Source of the DNA: Allomuricauda sp. TY007
GTDB taxonomy: Bacteria; Bacteroidota; Bacteroidia; Flavobacteriales; Flavobacteriaceae
NCBI RefSeq assembly: GCF_010468565.1
Contig: NZ_WUEG01000009.1
Location: 82,519-146,518 of the forward strand
Reading direction: 5' to 3'
DNA length: 64,000 nucleotides
Shown here: positions 1-8,773 of the stretch, piece after piece
Layout of the letters: each line of letters opens with the position of its first letter
How positions within the stretch are numbered: the stretch's first letter is position 1
Translations under genes and position numbers: made by a program
Notes under the pieces: model-generated
The model's database searches: none
What the model was told of the DNA's origin: nothing
Seen by the model: only the letters and a program-made list of their open reading frames with translations

Positions 1-1852
1 GCTCATCTTCCAGTAGTCTTTCCAATGTTTTTAAAAGTTCTTTTTCGTTTGCCCCAATTGCTTTTTCCAACTGTCGGGAACTGTGGGGACGAATTTCCAA
101 AAGCTCCATGATTCTTTTCTCTAAATCATAGGGAGATGCTATCTTTTCTTTCTTGGTGCAAATATCGCATGTACCGCACTTTTCAGTGGTCTTTTCTCCA
201 AAATAATTCAGTAAGTAAACACTACGGCATACCTTTTTATTGGAAACATATCCCAGCATGGCCGCCATGTTGTTCTGCTTCACTTGATTGAAATCCTTGA
301 TTTTTTTGGCAAATAGGTTAATGGTATGGTCATCTTCCCTGGGTACCAGAAAAGTAATCTCTAGATCGCTGGTACTGTTTTGATACGCTGCAATGCCATC
401 ATCCGCCAGTTGTTGGAGTATTTTTTTTAAGTACTCCTCGCTCGCCCCAGTTTTTTTGGACAACATGTACAGGTTAATTTTGGTCTCGTATTCTGTAATG
501 CCCCCGTATGTGCGCAAAATGGTCTGTATTATCGGGGCAGTTTTCTTGTTTTTGTCCAAATATTCAAATATCCCGGATTTGGAGGCTACAAACTGAAGGC
601 TGGTTTTCTCCTTAAAATTTTCAGCAAGCGATAACACGGAATTCTGATCCAAAATGCGGATGGCATTAAAGGTCACATTTGGGTTAAACTCGTACCGTTT
701 GCAAAACTCATTGAATTTGAAGGCCAATGCATCCGTTATCAATTCACCATACGATATTTGAAAATAGTTGTTGAGTTTGGAATATACTTTTTTAACGAAG
801 GCCACATCGGGCAGGGTGGATAGAAACTGCTGTTTGGCCTTATCTTCATCTTCGTTGGAAGTGATGATGATTGCTGTTGATGGCTCCCCGTCACGTCCAG
901 CTCTACCGGCTTCTTGGAAATAACTTTCCAAACTGTCGGGTATTTGATAATGAACCACCAACCGAACATCCGGTTTGTCCACTCCCATTCCAAAAGCGTT
1001 GGTGGCCACCATCACCCTAACTTTGCCGCTTAACCAAAGGTTAAGCTTTTCTTCTTTATCGGATTTTGGAATTCCACCATGAAAGAATGAAGCAGAAATA
1101 CCATTCTTGACTAAAAAATTGGCCAAGGAAATGGACATTTTTCTGGAGCGAACATAGACAATGGCACTTCCAGGGATTTTGTCCATGTATTTTTTAAGCT
1201 GATACAATTTGTCTTCGGAACGCTTTACCCTAAAATTAATGTTGGAGCGGGAGAAAGAATCTTTGAAGATCGCTACATTTTCCAATTCCAAGTTTTCCAC
1301 AATGTCGTTTACCACTCGTGGGGTCGCTGTTGCCGTTAGGGCGATCATTGGTTTATTGGGCACCAGTTCTTTTAAAATGGCACATTCGAGGTAGGCGGGT
1401 CTAAAATCGTTTCCCCATTGCGATATACAATGGGCCTCATCAATAGCAATAAGGTTAACATTCATTTGTGGGATGCGCTCCTGTACAACGGTTTGTTGCA
1501 ACCTTTCGGGCGATAGGTACAGGAATTTGTAGTTGCCATAAAGGCAATTATCCAAAAGATCATTTAGCTCATCTGGGGGAATGCCGCCAGTTAGGGCAAC
1601 AGCTTTAATGTCCCTTTTCTTTAGTTGCGCCACTTGATCTTGAATCAGGGCCACCAAAGGTGAAACCACAATACAGATGCCTTCCATGGCCAAAGACGGA
1701 ACTTGGTAGCAAATGGATTTACCACCACCTGTGGGCATCAAGGCCAAAACGTCTTTGCCAGAAAGTACGTTGTCTATAATTTCTTTTTGGGACCCTCTGA
1801 AACCATCATGACCCCAAAATTGTTTTAAAATGCTTGTGGTGTCCTTATGCAC
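1..1852 (-). CDS. recQ: ATP-dependent DNA helicase RecQ (3' end cut by window edge)
   Basis: Superfamily 2 3'-5' DNA helicase acting in recombination and fork repair. Read on the minus strand, the frame is open for 617 codons to the window edge. It shows Walker A MPTGGGKS near residue 38-45, the DEAH box IDEAHCISQW near residue 135-145, the helicase motif QEAGRAGRDG, and a C-terminal zinc site with CGTCDIC near residue 555, followed by a winged-helix-like tail. The start is a GTG at 1852, chosen because the RecQ N-terminus (HKDTTSILKQFWGHDGFRGSQ) follows it directly and no ATG precedes the Walker A motif. The GTG shares one base with the TAG stop of the upstream P-loop gene (TAGTG), so the two are probably translated together. 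Flavobacterial RecQ of this short type is usually about 630 aa, so only a few residues should be missing. Confidence 0.95.
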   Translation of the reverse strand, partial: MHKDTTSILKQFWGHDGFRGSQKEIIDNVLSGKDVLALMPTGGGKSICYQVPSLAMEGICIVVSPLVALIQDQVAQLKKRDIKAVALTGGIPPDELNDLLDNCLYGNYKFLYLSPERLQQTVVQERIPQMNVNLIAIDEAHCISQWGNDFRPAYLECAILKELVPNKPMIALTATATPRVVNDIVENLELENVAIFKDSFSRSNINFRVKRSEDKLYQLKKYMDKIPGSAIVYVRSRKMSISLANFLVKNGISASFFHGGIPKSDKEEKLNLWLSGKVRVMVATNAFGMGVDKPDVRLVVHYQIPDSLESYFQEAGRAGRDGEPSTAIIITSNEDEDKAKQQFLSTLPDVAFVKKVYSKLNNYFQISYGELITDALAFKFNEFCKRYEFNPNVTFNAIRILDQNSVLSLAENFKEKTSLQFVASKSGIFEYLDKNKKTAPIIQTILRTYGGITEYETKINLYMLSKKTGASEEYLKKILQQLADDGIAAYQNSTSDLEITFLVPREDDHTINLFAKKIKDFNQVKQNNMAAMLGYVSNKKVCRSVYLLNYFGEKTTEKCGTCDICTKKEKIASPYDLEKRIMELLEIRPHSSRQLEKAIGANEKELLKTLERLLEDE

Positions 1853-2415
1853 TATAATTTTTTAAGTGTTTCCAAAATAAAATCAATCCGATTTGGGACT
1901 GCATCTTTTGGCACTTCGATGGGGTTATAGCCAAATTGGGTGTATGTTTTCATCAAGAAATGATGGATACTTTCAGCTTCCTCAAAGGTTTCCAATCTTT
2001 CATTGTCAGAAACATATATTTCTTGCCATGGGGGAACAATAAAAACAGAATCGTATCTATGGTTCTCGCAATGTGAGATAAAATCTTGATCGTAAGTTTG
2101 ACCAAAAAAGGCCATGTAGGCCAAGACATCTGGGATTCCTCGGTCAAAAAAACTTATGGGAACATCTATTTTTAAGGATTGTTGGTAGTGTGCTGTTCTG
2201 CCCTGAAGCAAATCTTTGTTGAACTGCATGGCATCGTCAACAAAAACCAAAGGGTTGGAAATATATTCTTCGGACTGCCCTTCTTGCTTGGCTTTGGAGG
2301 TCATATCCCGAATAATTTCGTGAAAACAATGAAAACCCTTGCTTTCCAATCCATTTACTATGGATGTTTTTCCCGTTCCGGGTGCTCCCGTTATAACTAC
2401 TTTGCTCTTGCCCAA
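1852..2415 (-). CDS. AAA/P-loop NTPase, nucleoside-kinase-like
   Basis: Small ATP-binding protein of the AAA_28 type (predicted NTPase or kinase; substrate unknown). Walker A GAPGTGKTS lies about ten residues after the chosen start; an FDRGIPDVLAY motif resembling a Walker B/LID region and an ETFEEAESIHHFL segment follow. The reading frame extends upstream to an ATG at 2505, but that extension overlaps the start of the divergent DUF493 gene and encodes an unlikely hydrophobic stretch. A TTG at 2415 just before GKSKVVITGAP gives the family-like N-terminus; a start near 2430 (ATT) is possible. The stop overlaps the GTG start of recQ by one base, suggesting a two-gene operon. Family assignment is good, precise start uncertain. 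Confidence 0.8.
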   Translation of the reverse strand: MGKSKVVITGAPGTGKTSIVNGLESKGFHCFHEIIRDMTSKAKQEGQSEEYISNPLVFVDDAMQFNKDLLQGRTAHYQQSLKIDVPISFFDRGIPDVLAYMAFFGQTYDQDFISHCENHRYDSVFIVPPWQEIYVSDNERLETFEEAESIHHFLMKTYTQFGYNPIEVPKDAVPNRIDFILETLKKL

Positions 2416-2481
2416 AGACCTTGAATTAATAATGCAAAGTAATGAAATCGCCAGAAGGAAAAAAAATTGTAGGTTAAGCCA

Positions 2482-2489
2482 TATATTTG
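2482..2489 (+). promoter_or_regulatory. -7 promoter element for the DUF493 gene
   Basis: TATATTTG matches the Bacteroidota TAnnTTTG element. It lies 14 bases before the ATG at 2504, predicting a very short 5' leader. No good -33 TTTG at the usual spacing was found. Confidence 0.55.
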
Positions 2490-2503
2490 TAGAAAAATGT
2501 GGC

Positions 2504-2791
2504 ATGGATAAAAAAAGTACGGAGGAGTTCTATACAAAGCTTAGGGAAAAATTATTGGAAACCACAAATTGGCCATCCGATTATCTCTATAAATTTATAG
2601 TACCTACGGATGAAAAGCGCATTGCCCAGATAAATAAGATTTTTGATAACACCGGTGCGGTTATTGAATCCAAAAAGTCAAAAAAGGGTACATACACCAG
2701 CCTTTCCATTATGGTACATTTAAAAAATCCCGACGAGGTAATAAAAAAATACAAAGAAGTTTCCGTGGTGGAAGGTGTAATTTCCCTGTAA
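2504..2791 (+). CDS. DUF493 family protein
   Basis: 95-aa cytoplasmic protein of the DUF493 (YbeD-like) family, a small ferredoxin-like fold of unsettled function. The family core is visible as WPSDYLYKFIVPTDEKR and IESKKSKKGTYTSLSI. The ATG at 2504 is chosen because it opens the conserved region and follows a TATATTTG promoter element; an in-frame extension to 2339 would run back through the divergent P-loop gene. The next gene downstream is DUF4290, 83 bases away, in the same orientation, so the two may be co-transcribed with murA. Confidence 0.9.
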   Translation: MDKKSTEEFYTKLREKLLETTNWPSDYLYKFIVPTDEKRIAQINKIFDNTGAVIESKKSKKGTYTSLSIMVHLKNPDEVIKKYKEVSVVEGVISL

Positions 2792-2874
2792 TCCCATTGT
2801 TTGCGATAATTTTCTTAATTTGCAGTCGTTATCACGATTGACTTTCCAATAATCAAGTTTCTAAATACATTAAT

Positions 2875-3525
2875 TTGAACGAAGTATACAACTTAGAATA
2901 CAATACAGAGCGTCCAAAACTCTTTATACCCGAGTATGGCCGCCATTTTCAGAAAATGGTAGATTACGCTGTTTCCATTGAAGACCGAGACGAACGTAAT
3001 AGAGTGGCAAAATCCATTATAAGTGTAATGGGGAATTTGCAGCCCCACTTAAGGGATGTCCCGGATTTTCAGCACAAACTTTGGGATCAATTATTTATCA
3101 TGGCCGATTTTAAATTGGACGTGGATTCGCCTTTCCCGATTACTTCAAAAGAAGTTTTGCAACAACGACCAGAACCTTTGGAATATCCTCAAAACCATCC
3201 AAAATACCGTTTTTACGGCAATAACATCAAAAGAATGATTGATGTTGCCGTGAAATGGGAAGAAGGGGATATGAGGTCCGGTTTGGAATATGCCATTGCC
3301 AACCACATGAAAAAATGTTACTTGGTTTGGAACAAGGATACCGTGGAAGACTCCGTAATCTTTAATCACCTAAAGGAGCTTAGTGATGGACAAATAGATT
3401 TGGCCAAGAGCGAGGAAAGCTTAACGGAAAGCGGACAGTTCCTTAAAAATAGACCCAGCACTAGGTCCAGTAGCAACAATAACAGAGGTAAAAAAGGGCA
3501 AAGAAGTCGCAAAAAACGATATTAA
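2875..3525 (+). CDS. DUF4290 domain-containing protein
   Basis: 216-aa soluble protein of the Bacteroidota-restricted DUF4290 family; function unknown. The N-terminal family signature NLEYNTERPKLFIPEYGRH is clear, followed by a helical domain and a strongly basic, low-complexity tail (SSSNNNRGKKGQRSRKKRY) that could contact nucleic acid. The start is TTG at 2875; no ATG is available before the conserved block. The stop is 15 bases before murA, the gene order DUF4290-murA, so an operon is likely. The basic tail is an inference point only; no catalytic motif is visible. Confidence 0.9.
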   Translation: MNEVYNLEYNTERPKLFIPEYGRHFQKMVDYAVSIEDRDERNRVAKSIISVMGNLQPHLRDVPDFQHKLWDQLFIMADFKLDVDSPFPITSKEVLQQRPEPLEYPQNHPKYRFYGNNIKRMIDVAVKWEEGDMRSGLEYAIANHMKKCYLVWNKDTVEDSVIFNHLKELSDGQIDLAKSEESLTESGQFLKNRPSTRSSSNNNRGKKGQRSRKKRY

Positions 3526-3540
3526 ATTCCAAAGGAATAG

Positions 3541-4848
3541 ATGGGTACATTTCGAATAGAGGGTGGACACCAATTGCATGGTGAAATTACTCCCCAAGGA
3601 GCAAAGAACGAGGCACTTCAGATTCTTTGCGCCGTGTTGCTTTCAGAAGAGAAAATTACCATAAACAATATACCGGACATTGTCGATGTCAATAAATTGA
3701 TTGCCCTTCTTGAAGATTTGGGTGTAAAAATCCAGAAAAAGGGAAAAGGTACTTATACCTTCAAGGCAAACGATGTCAACTTGGATTATTTACAATCTGC
3801 CAAGTTCAAAGAAGATGGGAGGGGGCTGCGGGGTTCCATTATGCTGGTTGGCCCATTATTGGCAAGATTTGGCAAGGGATACATTCCAAAACCTGGAGGT
3901 GATAAAATTGGCAGAAGAAGACTGGACACCCATTTTGAAGGATTTATCAAGCTTGGGGCAAAGTTCCGATACAATAAAGAAGAGTATTTCTACGGGGTAG
4001 AAGCCGATAAACTGAAGGGTACCTACATGCTTTTGGATGAAGCATCGGTAACCGGTACGGCCAACATTGTGATGGCCGCTGTTTTGGCCGAAGGTACAAC
4101 TACCATCTACAATGCCGCTTGCGAGCCTTATTTACAGCAATTATGCAATATGTTGAACCGCATGGGGGCTAAAATCTCCGGAATTGGTTCAAATCTGTTG
4201 ACTATTGAAGGTGTGGATTCCTTGAAGGGAACAGAGCATACCATGTTGCCCGATATGATCGAAATTGGTAGCTGGATAGGTTTAGCTGCTATGACGCAAA
4301 GTGAGCTTACCATAAAAAATGTGAGCTGGGACGATTTAGGTCAGATTCCAACGGTTTTCCGAAAGTTGGGAATAAACGTGGAGCGAAGGGATGATGACAT
4401 CTTTATCCCGAAGCACGAAGATGGCTACGAAATCCAAAATTTTATCGATGGATCTATACTGACCATTGCCGATGCGCCATGGCCTGGATTGACCCCGGAT
4501 TTGTTGAGCATCATTCTGGTTGTGGCTACACAAGCTAGGGGAGAAGTGCTCATTCATCAAAAAATGTTCGAAAGCCGTTTGTTCTTTGTGGACAAACTTA
4601 TTGATATGGGGGCAAAAATTATTCTTTGCGACCCACACCGGGCCACAGTTATTGGGCATGACTTTAAATCAACATTAAAGGCCACCACCATGGTATCTCC
4701 CGATATTAGGGCAGGGGTATCCCTTTTGATTGCGGCATTGTCCGCCAAAGGGACTTCCACCATTCATAATATTGAGCAGATCGACCGTGGTTATGAAAAC
4801 ATTGATGAACGTTTACGTGCCATCGGGGCCAATATTGTTAGGGTTTAA
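3541..4848 (+). CDS. murA: UDP-N-acetylglucosamine 1-carboxyvinyltransferase MurA
   Basis: First committed enzyme of peptidoglycan synthesis: it transfers enolpyruvate from PEP to UDP-GlcNAc in the cytoplasm. At 435 aa it has the normal family length. Lys22-Asn23 in the GAKNEAL motif and the GPLLARFGKG substrate loop are present. The flexible loop reads PGGDKIG, so the position of E. coli Cys115 (PGGCTIG) is Asp121 here (codon 3901-3903). In other bacteria this Cys-to-Asp change keeps activity but prevents covalent inactivation by fosfomycin, so intrinsic fosfomycin insensitivity is predicted. It follows DUF4290 by 15 bases and ends six bases from the stop of the convergent pirin gene. Confidence 0.97.
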   Translation: MGTFRIEGGHQLHGEITPQGAKNEALQILCAVLLSEEKITINNIPDIVDVNKLIALLEDLGVKIQKKGKGTYTFKANDVNLDYLQSAKFKEDGRGLRGSIMLVGPLLARFGKGYIPKPGGDKIGRRRLDTHFEGFIKLGAKFRYNKEEYFYGVEADKLKGTYMLLDEASVTGTANIVMAAVLAEGTTTIYNAACEPYLQQLCNMLNRMGAKISGIGSNLLTIEGVDSLKGTEHTMLPDMIEIGSWIGLAAMTQSELTIKNVSWDDLGQIPTVFRKLGINVERRDDDIFIPKHEDGYEIQNFIDGSILTIADAPWPGLTPDLLSIILVVATQARGEVLIHQKMFESRLFFVDKLIDMGAKIILCDPHRATVIGHDFKSTLKATTMVSPDIRAGVSLLIAALSAKGTSTIHNIEQIDRGYENIDERLRAIGANIVRV

Positions 4849-4854
4849 TTCTAA

Positions 4855-5859
4855 TCACTTTTCGACCAATTTACCATCCGGATAAAGCGCAAAACGTCCT
4901 CTATTTTTATCATGGACATTGTCTGGGTGTGGCCAAGGCCATCCACCAAATTGGGTAAGGCGGTATTCCTCCATCACTTTTTGGATTTCGGCTTGCGTGT
5001 TCATTACAAAAGGACCGTATTTGGCAACGGGTTCACCGATGGGTTTTCCTTGCAGAATCATAAAATGAGCTGTTTCAGAACCTATTTTGATGTTGACATC
5101 TTGAGTTGGGTCCAGAACAATTCCAAAATTTGGATTGATTTTTTTGTCCTCGATATAAATTTCATCACCTTCATAAAAATAGAGCACACGGTTTACTTCA
5201 GAAGAATTTGCCTTTGGCAGCGTATATTCTGAATCTGCATCCACTTGAATGTTCCAAACCGCTACTTTGTTTTCGGGATTGGCTGCCCATGAATCCGGAG
5301 CAGGGTCAATAGGGTTCACATTTTTGTAAGTACCTGCTACCACTTTGATTTTCGCATTCTCTTCTTCAATAATCGGAATATCCTCATTCCATAGCATTTT
5401 AAAGTGTGGATCCACAAACTTTCCGGCTTTGGGAAGGTTCAACCAGATTTGAAAAAGTTCCAATGTGTTTTCCTCATCATCTTTTAACAATGGAAACATT
5501 TCTGAATGTTGTACGCCTCTTCCTGCTGTCATCCATTGTACATCGCCCTTGCCAAATCTACCGGCCGCACCAAGGGAATCGGAATGGTCACAAAACCCCT
5601 TGTTGACGATGGTAATCGTTTCAAAACCGCAGTGTGGATGGAAAGGGAACCCAGGAATCGTCTGACCGTGGTACATACGCCATTCGGCATTGGGGTTAAA
5701 ATCACTACCTAGATTTCGCCCTTTCAGCAAAGATTTATCTGGCCCCATATCTCCGTTCCCTTTTGGAAAACGGTCCAAATGGTACACACTGAACAAAAAA
5801 GGGTCAAGGGTTTGCCAAGGGGAGCTTAACGGAAAGGTTTGAATAATAGGATTTTTCAT
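4855..5859 (-). CDS. Pirin family protein
   Basis: 334-aa bicupin of the pirin family; some members are iron-dependent quercetin 2,3-dioxygenases, others are of unknown role. The N-terminal cupin has the metal-binding pattern HPHCGFET (two His) and, later, GRGVQHSE with the third His and the Glu, so an Fe(II)-type site looks intact. The second cupin (about residues 195-290) lacks an obvious metal set, as is usual. No signal peptide. The start ATG at 5859 gives the expected MKNPIIQTF opening. Upstream, at 5885-5912, a terminator for the preceding amidohydrolase gene separates the two, so this gene probably has its own promoter, which I could not identify. Confidence 0.92.
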   Translation of the reverse strand: MKNPIIQTFPLSSPWQTLDPFLFSVYHLDRFPKGNGDMGPDKSLLKGRNLGSDFNPNAEWRMYHGQTIPGFPFHPHCGFETITIVNKGFCDHSDSLGAAGRFGKGDVQWMTAGRGVQHSEMFPLLKDDEENTLELFQIWLNLPKAGKFVDPHFKMLWNEDIPIIEEENAKIKVVAGTYKNVNPIDPAPDSWAANPENKVAVWNIQVDADSEYTLPKANSSEVNRVLYFYEGDEIYIEDKKINPNFGIVLDPTQDVNIKIGSETAHFMILQGKPIGEPVAKYGPFVMNTQAEIQKVMEEYRLTQFGGWPWPHPDNVHDKNRGRFALYPDGKLVEK

Positions 5860-5884
5860 AGCGTAATGTTTAATTTTTCAAGAT

Positions 5885-5912
5885 TAAAAAGCCTGCGAAG
5901 GGCAGGCTTTTC
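5885..5912 (-). terminator. Intrinsic terminator after the M20 amidohydrolase gene
   Basis: Read on the minus strand, a perfect 10-bp stem AAAAGCCTGC/GCAGGCTTTT with a five-base loop is followed by a short T run. It lies about 20 bases past the stop of the amidohydrolase gene and just before the pirin gene. Confidence 0.85.
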
Positions 5913-5931
5913 AATAAAATTGTAATTTAAT

Positions 5932-7359
5932 TTATTTGCCAGGGATTGGTGGGGGACCATCGATCATGGCCTCATATTTTACATCACCTTTTCTGGTCTT
6001 ATATTCTTCTTTTACTTTTTCTACCAATTTAGGATCATCAAAAAGGTCCAACATGGTCATTCCCATTGCTTTGGATGCATAGATCATTCCTTTGTGGCCA
6101 ATGCTCATTCCGCCACAGGCAACAACTGCCCAAGAGTGCCACGGAGTTCCTTTTGGTGCTACGGTTACCCCAAGGTTGATGTTTGGAACGTTCCAGCTTA
6201 CATCGCCAACATCCGTGGAACCTCCACCTGGAAGTTCTTCGGTTTCTTTCAATGGATGCACCTCGCCGTCCATGCCAACCTGTGGTTTTCCAGTAGCTTC
6301 TTGAATGGCTTTACCATAGGTAATCTCTTCCTCGGTATAAGTGATCGGGCCCAAAAGCTCCAAATTATTTTGCATGATTTTACCGCCTTCACGGTTCACC
6401 AAAGTCTCGTAAATACCGGAAATCAATGAATATTTGTAATCTACATTGGCCATAATAGCAGCACCTTCAGCCATGGCCTTTACACGCTCAAAGGTTGGTA
6501 ACATTACATCTCTTTTTGGATCACGGACCCTGACCCACAAGCGGGCATAATCGGGAACAACGTTCACCACTTGTCCACCATCTTGGATATGATAATGGAT
6601 ACGTGACGTTGGTTTGATGTGTTCACGATAATAATTAATTCCCGTAGTGTATAGTTCCAATGCATCGGAAGCGCTACGACCGTTCCAAGGATCGGAAGAA
6701 GCATGAGCGGCTTGACCATAAAATTCAATCATAAAGTCAATTAAAGAAAGTCCACTCTGTACATCGGCCTCAATTTCTGCGGATGGATGCCAGCTTACAT
6801 TCACATCTACATCGTCCCAAAGTCCGGCCTCTACCATCCACACTTTGCCAAAAAACTTTTCTTCTGCTGGGGTTCCGAAGAATTTTACGGTCCCTTTAAT
6901 GTTTCCGGCTTCTATTTGCTCTTTAATGGCGATGGCTGCCCCCAAACTGGCAGCACCGAACATATTGTGTCCGCAGCCGTGACCTGGTTCACCTTCGATT
7001 CTTGGGTCTTTGGTGGGGACGGTATTTTGTGAAAGGCCAGGAAGTGCATCAAACTCGCCCAATACACTGATTACGGGAGAACCCGAACCATAAGTTGCTA
7101 TAAAAGCTGTTGGGATATTGGCCACACCACGAGTAACGGTCATCCCATTTTCTTCGGCATAATCGGCAAGCAATTCGGCAGAAATGGATTCTTCAAAAGC
7201 AGTTTCGGCCAACGCCCAAATGGAATCGCTGATTTTGATAAGGTTTTCTTTGTGCTTTTCTACGGAAGCTACTACCGCTTTTTTGTCCTTGGACATCTTT
7301 TGGGCCGCTAGGTTAAGCGACATCAGCCCCAAAAGGAGTAAGGTTGAAAGTTTCTTCAT
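5932..7359 (-). CDS. Secreted M20 family amidohydrolase/peptidase (AbgB-like)
   Basis: 475-aa zinc amidohydrolase of the M20D type, related to p-aminobenzoyl-glutamate hydrolase subunit B. An N-terminal signal peptide (MKKLSTLLLLGLMSLNLAAQ) points to export to the periplasm or outside. Likely metal ligands are Cys129 and His131 in GHGCGHN, Glu167 in TPAEE and His191 in SWHPSAE, with a dimerisation domain between. The C-terminal tail is proline-rich (DGPPPIPGK). A terminator follows and the photolyase gene is 100 bases upstream with no clear overlap, so this is probably a single-gene unit. Substrate unknown; an N-acyl amino acid or aminobenzoyl-glutamate-like amide is plausible by family. Confidence 0.92.
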   Translation of the reverse strand: MKKLSTLLLLGLMSLNLAAQKMSKDKKAVVASVEKHKENLIKISDSIWALAETAFEESISAELLADYAEENGMTVTRGVANIPTAFIATYGSGSPVISVLGEFDALPGLSQNTVPTKDPRIEGEPGHGCGHNMFGAASLGAAIAIKEQIEAGNIKGTVKFFGTPAEEKFFGKVWMVEAGLWDDVDVNVSWHPSAEIEADVQSGLSLIDFMIEFYGQAAHASSDPWNGRSASDALELYTTGINYYREHIKPTSRIHYHIQDGGQVVNVVPDYARLWVRVRDPKRDVMLPTFERVKAMAEGAAIMANVDYKYSLISGIYETLVNREGGKIMQNNLELLGPITYTEEEITYGKAIQEATGKPQVGMDGEVHPLKETEELPGGGSTDVGDVSWNVPNINLGVTVAPKGTPWHSWAVVACGGMSIGHKGMIYASKAMGMTMLDLFDDPKLVEKVKEEYKTRKGDVKYEAMIDGPPPIPGK

Positions 7360-7459
7360 TTTAAAGGTTTTGAGTTAGTTATGTTCCGTTGATTTGATTT
7401 AGTTTTTTTGAGATAAAACAAAATCATCCCAACAGAGAACTAAAATTAACGAAAAAGCT

Positions 7460-8773
7460 TCAACTTACCGCTTCTTTATATGTTTTTAAGCATCGCTCGC
7501 GGGCTGTTTTATGGTCAACAATAGGGTCGGGATAATTCATTTCTTGAAGGTCTGGCACCCACTTATTGATGTATTTTTTGTCCTTATCGAATTTCTTTAT
7601 CTGTGTAGTGGGGTTGAAAATCCGGAAATAGGGGGCAGCATCTACACCGCTGCCAGCGGCCCATTGCCAGTTGCCCACATTGCTGGCCATTTCATAATCA
7701 AGGAGTTTTTCGGCAAAATAGGCTTCGCCCCACCGCCAGTCGATTAACAGGTGTTTGCAGAGAAAACTGGCCACGAGCATACGCACACGATTGTGCATGT
7801 AACCGGTTTCATTCAGCTCGCGCATCCCTGCGTCTACCAAAGGATAACCTGTTTCACCATTTTTCCATTTTTCGAACTCTTCTTCATTGTTTCGCCATTC
7901 GATCCTGTCGTATTTGGCTCTAAATGCCTCATTAACGGTATGTGGAAAGTGCCACAGAATCTGCATAAAAAACTCTCTCCAAATCAATTCGTTCCAAAAG
8001 GTTTCGTTCTTTTCATCAATGGCTTTTTTTACCATTTTTCTGATGGAAACAGTACCAAATCGTAAGTGGGGACCCAATCGGGAGGTTCCTTTTTCCTTGG
8101 CGGGGTAGTCCCGTGTGTCTTTATATTTCTGAATCAAATCGGAAGTGACGGTAAAATCGGGAACTTTTATGGAAGACTCCTCAAACCCCATATCTTTTAG
8201 CGAAAGTTGTGGTAGATTTTTGGATGGATACAAGTTTTTACCAAGGTCACTCAATGTATCATACTCCACTAAATGAATAGACGGATTAAAATTTTCCTTC
8301 CATTTTTTCATGAATGGCGTGTATACCACGTACGGGTCGCCATCGTCCTTCACCACTTCGTCCTTTTCAAAAATCACTTGGTCCTTGAAAGTCTTGAACT
8401 TCATTTTGTTTTCTTCCAAAAATGATTTTATCTCACCATCACGCTTTTTGGCATATGGCTCGTAATCATGGTTGGTGTATACGGCTTCAATCTTATATTC
8501 TTTCAATAATTGCTTGAAGACCTTTTTTGGGGTATTGTAGAACTGGGCAATTCCGCTATCATGGTTGGCACCTAGCTGATTATTTAATTTTTGTAGTTGT
8601 TCATGGATAAAGGTCACCCTAGCATCATTTTTTGGGAGATTTTCCAGTATTTCGGTATCAAAAATGAATATTGGCAAAACGGGAACATCATCTTGAAGCG
8701 CCTGATATAGTCCAACGTTATCATCCAGACGCAAATCACGCCTAAACCAAAAAATATTGATTTTATCTTTCAT
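7460..8773 (-). CDS. phr: Cryptochrome/deoxyribodipyrimidine photo-lyase
   Basis: FAD-dependent enzyme that repairs UV pyrimidine dimers with blue light. The N-terminal antenna domain begins INIFWFRRDLRLDDN; the FAD-binding helical domain shows WREFFMQILWHFPH, ETGYPLVDAGMREL, HNRVRMLVASFL and NVGNWQWAAGSGVDAAPYFRIFNP, the usual class I photolyase signatures, with the Trp residues of the electron chain. The 437-aa length is typical. The ATG at 8773 is chosen because it opens the conserved domain and overlaps the TGA of the SDR gene by ATGA; an upstream in-frame ATG at 8833 would lie deep in the SDR gene. Third gene of the SRPBCC-SDR-phr operon driven from 9980-9987. Confidence 0.95.
   Translation of the reverse strand: MKDKINIFWFRRDLRLDDNVGLYQALQDDVPVLPIFIFDTEILENLPKNDARVTFIHEQLQKLNNQLGANHDSGIAQFYNTPKKVFKQLLKEYKIEAVYTNHDYEPYAKKRDGEIKSFLEENKMKFKTFKDQVIFEKDEVVKDDGDPYVVYTPFMKKWKENFNPSIHLVEYDTLSDLGKNLYPSKNLPQLSLKDMGFEESSIKVPDFTVTSDLIQKYKDTRDYPAKEKGTSRLGPHLRFGTVSIRKMVKKAIDEKNETFWNELIWREFFMQILWHFPHTVNEAFRAKYDRIEWRNNEEEFEKWKNGETGYPLVDAGMRELNETGYMHNRVRMLVASFLCKHLLIDWRWGEAYFAEKLLDYEMASNVGNWQWAAGSGVDAAPYFRIFNPTTQIKKFDKDKKYINKWVPDLQEMNYPDPIVDHKTARERCLKTYKEAVS

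Noticed and set aside
2416..2505. N-terminal extension of the P-loop NTPase to ATG 2505
   Set aside because: It would overlap the start and promoter of the divergent DUF493 gene and adds an unrelated hydrophobic stretch.
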